Positions 16,124-24,106 of a DNA stretch of 32,268 nucleotides are shown here, piece after piece (the stretch's first letter is position 1; each line of letters begins with the position of its first letter). The DNA is from Thermomicrobiales bacterium (GTDB taxonomy: Bacteria; Chloroflexota; Chloroflexia; Thermomicrobiales; UBA6265): contig JAMLHN010000044.1 of NCBI GenBank assembly GCA_023957115.1, positions 1 to 32,268 on the forward strand, given 5' to 3'. The notes below the pieces were generated by a model. The model was not told the origin of the DNA, made no database searches, and was given only the letters and a program-made list of their open reading frames with translations. A program made the translations under genes and the position numbers.

Positions 16124-17647
16124 TCAACCCGCGGGAACGATGCGATCGCCAATGAAATAGAGATCGTTTGGCGAGATATCGACTGACGCGATGGCGCCGG
16201 GATCGAAGGCGATCGTGCGCGGCATCGTCAGAATCCAGACATTGGCGGCGTCCTCGACCAGGAGTGCGACTGCTTGATCGATCAGGCTCGATCGTTCCTC
16301 GGTGTCCGAGGAGCTCTGAATTTCCGCGACCAGCTCATCCAGCGCCGGATTCGAATAGCGTCCGTAGTTGTAGATGCCATCGGTCACGTAGGCGGCGTTG
16401 AGGAGATAGAGCGCATCGCCGGTCGAAAGGGTGTTGATCGAATACATCGAAGCGTCCCAATCGTCGCCCGACAGGAATTCGGTGATGTCGGCGGCCTCTT
16501 GCACCTCGATCGCGAAACCGAGATCGTTCAGCTGGTCCTGAATGCCGATGCCGAGTGGCGTCAGCTCGGGGCGTCCGGCATACGAACCGATCAGCAGCTC
16601 CAATCGTTGTCCGTCGCGCTCCCGCACGCCATCGTCTCCGAGAACCCAGCCCGCTTCGTCGAGGAGCGTCGCCGCGCCGTCCGGATCCGGATCGGCCGGG
16701 GGCTGTGCCCCGATACTGCTCGAAGCCGGGAACGGATTGGTGGTGACCGTGCCGTGTCCGCTGGCGGCCAGCTCGTTGAGCGTTGCGCGGTCGATCGCCA
16801 GCGAGAATGCCGTGCGCACCGCGGGATCGGCCATGAGCGGGCTGGTGTGATTGAACATCACATGATGGACGCGCGACCCTTCCACCGATGCGACCTCGAA
16901 CTCGCCCGTGATCAGATCGACCATATCGACCGGGACACTGCTCACCAGATCGACTTCGCCCGACTGCAACGCCAGAATGGCAGTGTTCGCATCCGGCACC
17001 AATCGCGCTTCGAGCGCTGCGAACGCAGGCGCTCCACCCCAATGCCCGTCGAAGGCGGTGGCGGTGAACGATTCGTCGGGGTTCAGCTCATCGGGAATAT
17101 ACGGTCCGGTGAGAAGATAGCTTCCATCCTCGCCCGGCTTGACGATGGGGAAATAGAGACTTGCCAGATTGTTCGGCAGCGCCGCGTCGGGCGCCGGCGT
17201 GACCAGCTCGACCATCCATGCGTCGACGGCGGTGATGGCCGTCTCCGGGTCGATAAATCCTTCCGAGCCGGCAATCGAGGCCCAGCTCCAGTGTAATGAG
17301 GCCACGACCGCCTCGGCATCGACCGGGGCGCCGTCCCAGAACGTCGCGTTTTGCCGCAATGCGATCTGCCAGGTCGTCGGATCGACCTGCGTGATCGATT
17401 CCGCGAGCCAGGGCTCGATGCCGAAATCGTCGGTAACCCGCGTCAGTGTCTCGGCCTGACCGCCTGAGATCAGCTCATAGGACGACGCGCTCGGATCGAG
17501 CGAAGGCGGGATGAAGTTCTGCGCGACGACCAACACCGGTCGCGCATCGTTCTCTTGCGCCAGTGTTCCAACCGGACCTGTGCCCAATCCAAGACCAGCG
17601 CCGGCTACGGCGGCGGATGACAATCCAAGAAACCTTCGACGATGCAC
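16124..17647 (-). CDS. ABC transporter solute-binding protein, family 5
   Basis: Captures the ligand of a peptide/nickel-type importer outside the membrane. I start it at GTG 17647 (AGGGAG 8 nt upstream), giving a Tat signal HRRRFLGLSSAAVAGAGLGL at residues 2-21 and a 507-residue product, usual for the SBP_bac_5 family; the open frame runs 38 codons further back without support. Family features are TLTRVTDDFGIEPWLAES, WQIALRQNATFWDGAPVDAE (split: WQIALRQNATF, WDGAPVDAE), DPAVRTAFSLAIDRATL and LNDLGFAIEVQ. There is no lipobox, so it is Tat-exported rather than a lipoprotein, unless the N-terminal helix stays as an anchor. It heads the operon. Confidence 0.92.
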   Translation of the reverse strand: MHRRRFLGLSSAAVAGAGLGLGTGPVGTLAQENDARPVLVVAQNFIPPSLDPSASSYELISGGQAETLTRVTDDFGIEPWLAESITQVDPTTWQIALRQNATFWDGAPVDAEAVVASLHWSWASIAGSEGFIDPETAITAVDAWMVELVTPAPDAALPNNLASLYFPIVKPGEDGSYLLTGPYIPDELNPDESFTATAFDGHWGGAPAFAALEARLVPDANTAILALQSGEVDLVSSVPVDMVDLITGEFEVASVEGSRVHHVMFNHTSPLMADPAVRTAFSLAIDRATLNELAASGHGTVTTNPFPASSSIGAQPPADPDPDGAATLLDEAGWVLGDDGVRERDGQRLELLIGSYAGRPELTPLGIGIQDQLNDLGFAIEVQEAADITEFLSGDDWDASMYSINTLSTGDALYLLNAAYVTDGIYNYGRYSNPALDELVAEIQSSSDTEERSSLIDQAVALLVEDAANVWILTMPRTIAFDPGAIASVDISPNDLYFIGDRIVPAG

Positions 17648-17806
17648 GAGATAACTCCCTCGACCGAGCGTGGAAAGCACGCCCGTCCGCATACCGATTG
17701 CCAAAACGGTGAATCTGGAGACGTGCAGCTTCCCAGGCAGGAAGCAACGTTGCGTCCGCACCGGGCGCGATCACGAATCGGCCCCAGCATACGGAAACAG
17801 ATCGAT

Positions 17807-17826
17807 AGATGCAATCAGTTGCATCT
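17807..17826. promoter_or_regulatory. Candidate operator, 8-bp palindrome
   Basis: AGATGCAA TCAG TTGCATCT is a perfect 8-bp inverted repeat with a 4-bp spacer. It lies 160 bp upstream of the solute-binding protein start in a 246-bp non-coding gap and is the only strong dyad there, which makes it a plausible repressor site for the ABC operon. Confidence 0.45.
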
Positions 17827-17893
17827 GCGATTCTTGTTCGATAGGTCTTGAGGGGGGCGCGACGTACTCGAACCGAACGTTGCTCTGCGATCG

Positions 17894-18421
17894 TCAGTCG
17901 TCCTCGACCGCCAAGGCGTCCGGATCGTCGAAGTCGCCGAGCTTCGTTGCGGAGGGCGGGTTCCCGGCTTCCGCCGACGCGCTGCCGTCCCAGAGCAGGC
18001 GGATTTCAGTCAGCTCGACCACATTGCCGTCGGGATCGTCGAGATAGATCGCCACATTTCCATTCCCAAAGTCGACCCGCTCGACCTCGTGCCCCAACTC
18101 CTCCAGCCGAGCCTGAGCCTGCTCGATCGTTCCGTGGGGGATACGGAGAGCGAAGTGCACATGCGCGCCACCGCGGCCATTGTGGATGGCAACCGCTCCG
18201 CCCGATTCTCGTGGCCAGAGACCGAGAAATCCCTCGTTGCCCAATGCCAGCCAGACTGCAGGTCGCTCATCGCTCCACCGGTCCGCCACCGGCAGCCCGA
18301 TTGCCTCGGAATAGAAGCGTTCAGATGCGCGCAGATCGGAGACTTCCAGCACGATTTCGTAGAGACCCGTTGCCGGTGGAGGAGAGGGAAGATCGAGCCA
18401 GCTTTTCCCACGTTCGGTCAT
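17894..18421 (-). CDS. VOC-superfamily (glyoxalase/dioxygenase-fold) protein
   Basis: A 175-residue single VOC module pair. LYEIVLEVSDLRASERFYSE begins the first beta-alpha-beta unit, GGAHVHFALRIPHGTIEQAQ the second, and DPDGNVVELTE supplies the usual C-terminal metal-ligand glutamate; candidate ligands are His in AHVHFA and Glu in NVVELTE. About 30 acidic residues extend the C terminus. The start at 18421 has GGAG 8 nt upstream. The fold hosts glyoxalases, fosfomycin- and bleomycin-resistance proteins and dioxygenases; nothing visible selects among them. It diverges from the DsbA-like gene. Confidence 0.88.
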   Translation of the reverse strand: MTERGKSWLDLPSPPPATGLYEIVLEVSDLRASERFYSEAIGLPVADRWSDERPAVWLALGNEGFLGLWPRESGGAVAIHNGRGGAHVHFALRIPHGTIEQAQARLEELGHEVERVDFGNGNVAIYLDDPDGNVVELTEIRLLWDGSASAEAGNPPSATKLGDFDDPDALAVEDD

Positions 18422-18520
18422 GTTCGAGCTCCATCGCTAGTTGGGACGGGCCGCCGGTTCGCGTTCACGCGCAAGCGGTTGAGGAGCATGGTAACGAACG
18501 CCGCTCGTCTCCGCTGGATG

Positions 18521-18550
18521 TTGCGAAGGAATGCTCATATCGGTTACGAT
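18521..18550 (+). promoter_or_regulatory. Putative sigma-70 promoter for the DsbA-like gene
   Basis: TTGCGA and TACGAT separated by 18 bp lie about 45-75 bp upstream of the start codon at 18595. Confidence 0.4.
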
Positions 18551-18594
18551 TCGTAAGTAGCTGCTGATTCCGCAGCAAGGAGATGTCTTCAAAC

Positions 18595-19263
18595 ATGACT
18601 GAAGCCGCAAATGGCAACGCTCCCATCGCGGTCACGATGATCGCCGATTTTGCCTGCCCCTGGTGCCGGATTGGAAAAGCCAACCTGGACGCCGCGCTGG
18701 CATCGTGGACGAGCGCGCCGGTCGACGTAACGTATCTTCCCTTCTTTCTCGATTCGAGCCTGCCCGCCGAAGGGAAGGATTTCCGCGAGAATCTGACCCA
18801 GAAGTTCCAGGGCGCGCCGCTCGAAGCGATGTTCGACCGGGTTTCCCAGGCAGGGGCGCAGTCGGGTCTCGAGTTTCGTTGGGACCTGGTCGGAAAATCC
18901 CCGAACACCACGCTGGCGCACCAGCTGATCTTCATTGCGCCCGATGATGTGAAGGGGCCGCTTTCGACCGCGATCTACGATGCCTATTTCCTCCAGGGCA
19001 AGGACATCACCAATCTCGATACCCTGGTTGAGATCGCGGCCGCTGCCGGGCTCGATCGGGATGAGATCCGCCGGAGATTGGAGGCTGGTGAGGGGAGCGC
19101 GGAGGTCCACACGATCGCGCGTCAGGTCTCCCAGCAGGGTGTGACCGGGGTTCCCTTTTTCATCTTCGACGGCAAACTGGCGCTCAACGGCGCGCAACCA
19201 TCCAGCGTCATTCTGCAGGCAATGCATCAGGCGTCTAATCCGGCTGCGGTTCCGGCTGATTAG
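18595..19263 (+). CDS. DsbA-family (FrnE-like) cytosolic thiol oxidoreductase
   Basis: A 222-residue thioredoxin-fold protein with an inserted helical domain. The redox motif CPWC is at residues 21-24 (ADFACPWCRIGK), and the cis-proline segment GVTGVPFFIFDGKLALNGAQ lies near 183-202. Absence of a signal peptide and the FrnE-type motifs indicate a cytoplasmic isomerase/oxidoreductase rather than periplasmic DsbA. I prefer the ATG at 18595 because AAGGAG (18577-18582) abuts the earlier ATG at 18583, leaving no spacing; the chosen distance of 12 nt is long but workable. It is followed by its own terminator. Confidence 0.92.
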   Translation: MTEAANGNAPIAVTMIADFACPWCRIGKANLDAALASWTSAPVDVTYLPFFLDSSLPAEGKDFRENLTQKFQGAPLEAMFDRVSQAGAQSGLEFRWDLVGKSPNTTLAHQLIFIAPDDVKGPLSTAIYDAYFLQGKDITNLDTLVEIAAAAGLDRDEIRRRLEAGEGSAEVHTIARQVSQQGVTGVPFFIFDGKLALNGAQPSSVILQAMHQASNPAAVPAD

Positions 19264-19291
19264 CTCACTCCCATCCTCCCTCCCCGCGCAT

Positions 19292-19326
19292 GTGCCGGTC
19301 GATCGACCGGCACGTGCCGTTTTTTT
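19292..19326 (+). terminator. Rho-independent terminator
   Basis: A perfect 22-bp dyad (GTGCCGGTCGA with TCGACCGGCAC) overlaps a second one (CGGCAC with GTGCCG) that runs directly into T7 at 19320-19326. It ends the DsbA-like transcript. Confidence 0.8.
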
Positions 19327-19393
19327 AGGGTATGTCGATTCCCGGAAACGATGTTCGACAATCACGCAGCGGGATGCCTGTTTTGCCGAGCTC

Positions 19394-19422
19394 TTGACTC
19401 GTGCGAACATTCGTTCTAGGAT
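19394..19422 (+). promoter_or_regulatory. Sigma-70 promoter with LexA-type box in its spacer
   Basis: TTGACT (19394-19399) and TAGGAT (19417-19422) are spaced by the optimal 17 bp. The spacer contains GAAC ATTC GTTC (19405-19416), an exact match to the GAAC-N4-GTTC operator recognised by LexA in Gram-positive bacteria and several other phyla. A repressor bound there would block polymerase. The predicted start of transcription is about 55 bp upstream of the first VOC gene. Confidence 0.65.
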
Positions 19423-19484
19423 GAGGGCGCCCCGATGAAACGATGGCGTCTTGCCAACCGAACGAATGAGGAGGAGCTACATCG

Positions 19485-20261
19485 ATGAGTACCACCATCC
19501 CTGCAATCGCCTGGAACGAGCTGCACACCCCCGACCGGCCGAAGGCCGAAGCGTTTTACAACGCGTTGTTCGGCTGGACGTCGACCCCGGTCGAGATGAG
19601 CCCGGAGTACACCTACCACCTGCTCAATCACCCGGATGGGGGAATGTTTGCCGGTTCGCACCAGCAGGGACCGGACGAAGCGGAGTCACCCTCTTTCTGG
19701 CTCGTCAGTCTGACCACGAACGATGTCGACGGAGTCACCGCACGTGCCGCCGAGCTGGGCGCTACGATCATCATGGAACCAATGGATATTCCGGGCACCG
19801 GTCGTTTCTCGATGTTCATCGATCCGCAGGGAGCCGCGGTGAGCACGCTCGCCTACTCGGACGATGGCACTCCTCCCAATATCGGAGAAGGACCAGGCAA
19901 GATCGTTTGGCACGAGCTCGTCACCGGAGATCCGGACGCCTCCACTGCGTTCTACACATCGATTTTCGATTTCACGTCCGAGGTTTCGGACATGGGCGAG
20001 CTGAAGGCGACCGTCTTCAAGCAGGGCGACACCATGTTCGCGGATGTCCTGCCGAAACCGTCACCGGATATCCCCGACGCCTGGGTTCTCTACGTCGAAG
20101 TTGCAGACGCCGAGGCCACCATCGATCTGGCGGTGAAATCGGGGGGCTCGGTGATCGCTCCCGCCATGCCGCTTCCGTCGATCGGCATCGTCGCCTGGTT
20201 GGCCGACCCGACCGGCGCAGTCTTCTGTATTCTTCAGCCGGAGGAACCAGCAGCTCAGTAA
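19485..20261 (+). CDS. VOC-superfamily protein with two glyoxalase-like domains (A)
   Basis: A 258-residue protein made of two VOC modules, about 1-125 and 135-255. Each opens with a W-x-E-L segment (AIAWNELHTPDRPKAEAFYN and IVWHELVTGDPDASTAFYTS) and closes with DPxGA (DPQGAAVSTL; DPTGAVFCILQ). The relatives are hydroxylase/27 kDa-antigen-CFP30B-like VOC proteins of unclear chemistry. Several metal ligands of true glyoxalases (His, Glu at the usual sites) are not obvious, so it may bind rather than convert a ligand. A strong GAGGAGGAG lies upstream. It is followed after 13 bp by a paralogue, and both are probably driven by the LexA-type promoter. Confidence 0.9.
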   Translation: MSTTIPAIAWNELHTPDRPKAEAFYNALFGWTSTPVEMSPEYTYHLLNHPDGGMFAGSHQQGPDEAESPSFWLVSLTTNDVDGVTARAAELGATIIMEPMDIPGTGRFSMFIDPQGAAVSTLAYSDDGTPPNIGEGPGKIVWHELVTGDPDASTAFYTSIFDFTSEVSDMGELKATVFKQGDTMFADVLPKPSPDIPDAWVLYVEVADAEATIDLAVKSGGSVIAPAMPLPSIGIVAWLADPTGAVFCILQPEEPAAQ

Positions 20262-20274
20262 GACGGGAGAACGA

Positions 20275-21060
20275 ATGGCACGGCAATCTGGCGATGGCCT
20301 ACCGGTTTGGTACGACCTGATCTCGATCGATCCCCAGACGACCGATACGTTCTATACCGAACTCTTTGGCTGGGACGTGGATGCCGTGTCAGATCGCGAG
20401 AATGGCTATCGGTACTTCGACAACGATATCGAGGCATTCGGCGGGACCTTGCCAATCGATGCGTCGATGGGGGCGAGCACATGGGCTACCTACTTCCAGG
20501 TGACCGAGCTCGACGAGCTGACGGCCAATGCGGAGAAGCTGGGAGCCTCGATCTATGTACCCAGGACCAGCGTGCCGGAGATTGGCGATTGGGCCTTTCT
20601 GGCCGATCCGACCGGGGCGCCGTTTTACCTCTTCGAGCTTGACCCGCAACGACGCTGGCAGTCGACTGGGTACCACACCGGCCATGGACATGTGATCTGG
20701 AACGAGCTCATTACCACCGACGTTGCCGGCGCCACTGACTTCTATCGCCAACTGCTCGGCTGGGAGCTCGTTCCCACGGCTCCCGGCCAAAATCCCTACA
20801 CGGTTGCCAAGGTCGATGGATCGCCCGTTGGTGGGCTCTTTCAACCAGCAACGCCGCCCGCGCATTCGATGTGGATCGTGAGCTTCGAGACCGGCGATAT
20901 CGATGCCACGATCGACCGGGTGCGAAAGCTGGGCGGTACGGTGGTGCATCCGGCCAATACCGTTCCCGGGATCGGCCGGACCGCCTGGGTTGCCGATCCA
21001 ACCGGCGCAGTTTTTGGTCTCATGCAACCGGAACCTGGCTGGCTGGACCGGCTCGCGTAG
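20275..21060 (+). CDS. VOC-superfamily protein with two glyoxalase-like domains (B)
   Basis: A 261-residue tandem paralogue of the preceding gene, again with two modules: VWYDLISIDPQTTDTFYTEL to ADPTGAPFYLFEL, and HVIWNELITTDVAGATDFYR to ADPTGAVFGLMQPEP. The second module is closest to the second module of its neighbour (IVWHELVT; DPTGAVF). GGGAGAACGA precedes the ATG, 13 bp after the upstream stop, so the two are co-transcribed and may form a heteromeric complex. Function unknown. Confidence 0.9.
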   Translation: MARQSGDGLPVWYDLISIDPQTTDTFYTELFGWDVDAVSDRENGYRYFDNDIEAFGGTLPIDASMGASTWATYFQVTELDELTANAEKLGASIYVPRTSVPEIGDWAFLADPTGAPFYLFELDPQRRWQSTGYHTGHGHVIWNELITTDVAGATDFYRQLLGWELVPTAPGQNPYTVAKVDGSPVGGLFQPATPPAHSMWIVSFETGDIDATIDRVRKLGGTVVHPANTVPGIGRTAWVADPTGAVFGLMQPEPGWLDRLA

Positions 21061-21245
21061 CAATGGTGCGAACGTATGCGAGGGCTGCTCGTCCGGCCAG
21101 TTCTGGATCGGACGAGCAGCCCGGTATGCCTACCGCGTTCCCTGCCATCGAGTCCTGATGCGCTTGAGTACAATGCTCGGCGGGCGCCGCTCCAGGTCGT
21201 GCGACGCCTGTCTTCTCTTGCCTCGTTCAGAAAGGTAACCATCCC

Positions 21246-21674
21246 ATGGCATTGACCATCGATACCTCGACCGAGTTTGGGCAGCGTCAGAAAGCGCGCC
21301 TGGAAAATGAGAGCGTCATCTGGCTCACCACCGTCAACGGCGATGGACGCCCCTTCCCCAGTCCCGTTTGGTTCTTTGCCGAACCGGACGGCACGATCCT
21401 GATCTATAGCCAGCCAAACAAACCGAAGCTGCGGAATATCGCCTCGAACGCGGCGGTTGCCCTCAATTTCAATTCCGACGCCTATGGGAACGATGTCATC
21501 GTCTTCGACGGCGCCGCGGTGATCGACGAATCTGCCAGAGCCGCCATCGAGCATGCCGAGTATCTGGAGAAATACCGGGATGGCATCACCCATATTGGCA
21601 TGACGCCGGAAAGCTTCTCGGCCGAGTACAACGTCGCCATTCGGGTCGTTCTGCAGAAGGTTCGCGGTTTCTAG
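21246..21674 (+). CDS. PPOX/split-barrel flavin- or F420-binding protein
   Basis: A 142-residue pyridoxamine-phosphate-oxidase-fold protein. SVIWLTTVNGDGRPFPSPVW followed by FFAEPDGTILIYSQPNKPKL matches the F420-dependent branch typified by the TIGR03667/Rv3369 type, and RNIASNAAVALNFNSD continues the barrel. Such enzymes reduce or oxidise small substrates with F420 or FMN; which cofactor is used cannot be told here. The ATG has AAAGG about 12 nt upstream. It is separated from the VOC pair by 185 bp, so possibly its own unit. Confidence 0.85.
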   Translation: MALTIDTSTEFGQRQKARLENESVIWLTTVNGDGRPFPSPVWFFAEPDGTILIYSQPNKPKLRNIASNAAVALNFNSDAYGNDVIVFDGAAVIDESARAAIEHAEYLEKYRDGITHIGMTPESFSAEYNVAIRVVLQKVRGF

Positions 21675-21806
21675 ATTCCGTACGATTGCACGCTGTCCGT
21701 GTCGCCTGTCGCCCCATGTCTCTAACCACTTTGTTAGAGGAGAAGAGGGCGACGCTGCCCTCTCGTGCCCAAGAGGCCTCGTTCGCCATTTCGAAGCGAC
21801 CACCGG

Positions 21807-21838
21807 GGTACCGCAGGACACGGAGGTCCTGCGGTACC
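21807..21838. other. Perfect 13-bp hairpin in intergenic region
   Basis: GGTACCGCAGGAC and GTCCTGCGGTACC form a perfect stem with a 6-nt loop, downstream of the PPOX gene. No T tract follows. It may be a terminator acting without a U run or a REP-like palindromic element. Nothing else is recognisable in 21675-21981. Confidence 0.6.
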
Positions 21839-21981
21839 TCGCGTTCCTGGCATCGCGCGAACTTTATCGGAATCACCATCGAAAAAACCGAAAAAACGGG
21901 TCGCTTCCCAGGGTGGTGTGCCATACTGCCCAGTCGCCCGGCACGCTGGCTGTCGAGAAACGATCGCAAATCAGGAAAAAC

Positions 21982-22848
21982 GTGACCTCAGAACTTTTCC
22001 GTTCCCCAACCCCAGATGAGATCGAACTTGCTCGTCTTCAGGTCGAACTCGACTACCGCCGGAACGAGCTGGAACGGCTCGAAGGCGAGCGTGACGTGCT
22101 CGAGGTGGGACTCACGCGTTTTGCCGCCGAGGTGAAGGCGCGCATCGGCGATGTCAAAGACGAGATCCGGCGAATTCGTCACGAGCTCGAAACTGTACGG
22201 CAACGGATCGCCAAGCTCCGCGCCGATCCGCTGGCGACTCCCGCGGATGTCGAACGAGACGTCGAAGAAGAGATGGCGCAGGCCGATGAGGAGATGAACG
22301 GGGAGTTCATCCACGGGCCAAACGGGGCCGGAAACCGCAATCTGCCGACCCGGCCGATGAGCTCGATCGAGACCGAGGCAGAGGTGCTGCGGCTCTATCG
22401 TGAGCTGGCCAAGCGGCACCATCCCGATCTCGCCCGCTCGCCAGAAGAACGCGAGCGTCGCGCCGAGCTGATGCTGCGCGTCAATGTTGCCTATCGCGAC
22501 CGAGATCTGGCGACCCTGCAATCCATCTATCTCGAGGTTCAGCTCGATTCGCCGCTCTCACCCGAAGAGCTTTGCCGTCAACGACTCTCCTGGACGCGGC
22601 ATGAGATCGCCCGGCTCGATCGCGAGATTCGTGCGGTGGCGATGCGCATGGACGCATTGACGAATACCGACACCTACACCCTCTGGCAGGCTCAGGAGCG
22701 TGGGGAAACCGCCCTGGACGATCTGGAACAGCGCACCCGTGAGCGGCTCGGTCGTGAGCGCGAGCGTCTGGATGAGGCCACCGCCCAGTACGATCGGCTG
22801 GCCGTGCGACGTCAGGTCATGCAGCGGCGAGCCGCCAGTCGCGCGTAA
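21982..22848 (+). CDS. Coiled-coil protein with central J-domain
   Basis: A 288-residue protein, probably a DnaK co-chaperone. Residues about 10-100 are a long charged coiled coil (ELARLQVELDYRRNELERLE). Residues about 125-185 match a J-domain: EAEVLRLYRELAKRHHPDLA contains the essential HPD after helix II, followed by ERRAELMLRVNVAYRDRDLA, in which helix III ends. A second coiled coil (EIARLDREIRAVAMRMDAL to the end) follows. A central rather than N-terminal J-domain between two coiled coils is unusual. The start is GTG 21982 with AGGA 5 nt upstream. Confidence 0.85.
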   Translation: MTSELFRSPTPDEIELARLQVELDYRRNELERLEGERDVLEVGLTRFAAEVKARIGDVKDEIRRIRHELETVRQRIAKLRADPLATPADVERDVEEEMAQADEEMNGEFIHGPNGAGNRNLPTRPMSSIETEAEVLRLYRELAKRHHPDLARSPEERERRAELMLRVNVAYRDRDLATLQSIYLEVQLDSPLSPEELCRQRLSWTRHEIARLDREIRAVAMRMDALTNTDTYTLWQAQERGETALDDLEQRTRERLGRERERLDEATAQYDRLAVRRQVMQRRAASRA

Positions 22849-22922
22849 GATGCCGCGCAGGCAAACGTCGGGTGCAATCGAATTTGCCGTGTCCCAAAGC
22901 TGAACGAGGAGGTTCACGTTCG

Positions 22923-24001
22923 ATGACGACTGGTCCAGGCGGCGCTCCAACCTTCGAACGCCACGAGTTCGGAGTTACCGACGACGGCGAAACGGTCGAG
23001 CGTTTCGTGCTGACGAATGCGACGGGAATGACCGTGACGCTGCTTTCGCTCGGCTGCATCATCCAGTCGGTCGAGGCGCCGGATCGCACCGGCGCCAGAG
23101 CCAACGTCGCGCTTGGATTCAGCGGCCTCGACGACTATCTTGCCAATATCCCCTTCTTCGGTTGCATTGCCGGGCGGTATGCCAACCGTATTGCGGCAGG
23201 CGCTTCAGGAACCGACGGCGAACCGTATGAGAACCACGATCAACAATCTCGGCAATACGCTCCACGGCGGTCATCGAGGATTCAATCGCTTCGTCTGGCA
23301 GGCGAATCCGCTGGAGGATGGCCGCCTCGGCCTGACGCTCACCCGCACCAGCCCGGATGGCGAGGAAGGCTTTCCGGGATCGCTCGATGTCTCGGTGACC
23401 TACGAGCTTACCGATCGAAACGAACTCGTCATCGACTACCACGCCGTCACGGACAAGCCGACGATCGTCAATCTGACCAATCATTCGTACTTCAATCTCG
23501 CGGGCGAGGGGAGCGGGTCGATCGAAACGCATCGTCTGCAGATCAACGCGGAGGCATTTACCCCGGTCGATGAGACCCTCATTCCAACCGGAGAACTTCG
23601 TTCCGTTGCAGGCACCCCATTCGATTTCCGGTTTGGCAAGATGGTCGGCGCGGGGCTTCGTTCGGATGACGAGCAGGTCCGGCTGGCAGGAGGCTTCGAT
23701 CACAACTTCGTGCTCGAAGGTGACGGCATCAGAAACAGCCGCGGTGCTTTTGCACCCGGAGTCTGGGCGCACCCTGACGGTCTCGACCACCAAACCCGGT
23801 GTGCAGTTCTATGCCGGCAACTTCCTCGATGGGACGCTCTATGGACCGTCCGGGCGTTCCTATCGCCAGAGCGACGGACTCGCGCTCGAAACCCAGTTCT
23901 TCCCCAATTCTCCGAACGAACCCCGTTTCCCGTCGTGCGTGCTCCGTCCCGGCGAGGAGTACAGTCATCGCACGGTGCTCACGTTCGGTACGGAACCATA
24001 G
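22923..24001 (+). pseudogene. galM: Aldose 1-epimerase (galactose mutarotase), two frameshifts
   Basis: Galactose mutarotase interconverts alpha and beta anomers of aldoses. Frame one starts at ATG 22923 (GAGGAGG 11 nt upstream) and carries LGCIIQSVEAPDRTG and FFGCIAGRYANRIAAG. Near 23230-23236 homology moves to the next frame (TTINNLGNTLHGGHRGFNRF, LTNHSYFNLAGEG, GGFDHNFVLEGDG), and near 23720-23735 it moves again (AVLLHPESGRTLTV, GVQFYAGNFLDGTLYGPSGR) to the stop at 24001. Joined, these give about 358 residues with the catalytic His in HGGHRGF and NHSYFNL and a late Glu region (RPGEEYSHR) present. Each shift is a single-base gain. Decay or sequence error; the otherwise intact residues favour error or very recent loss. 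Confidence 0.8.
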
Positions 24002-24106
24002 GATCTCCTGATACAGCTCGATACAGCAACGTACTCAGTTCGCTACGATACGCGCACCGGCAGGACGGGACAGCCGTCAGCTCCGAATTGGGAGGCAGCG
24101 ACGCGC

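Noticed and set aside
21807..21838. Hairpin as a tRNA or small structured gene
   Set aside because: A single 13-bp stem with a 6-nt loop and no further arms or CCA-like end.
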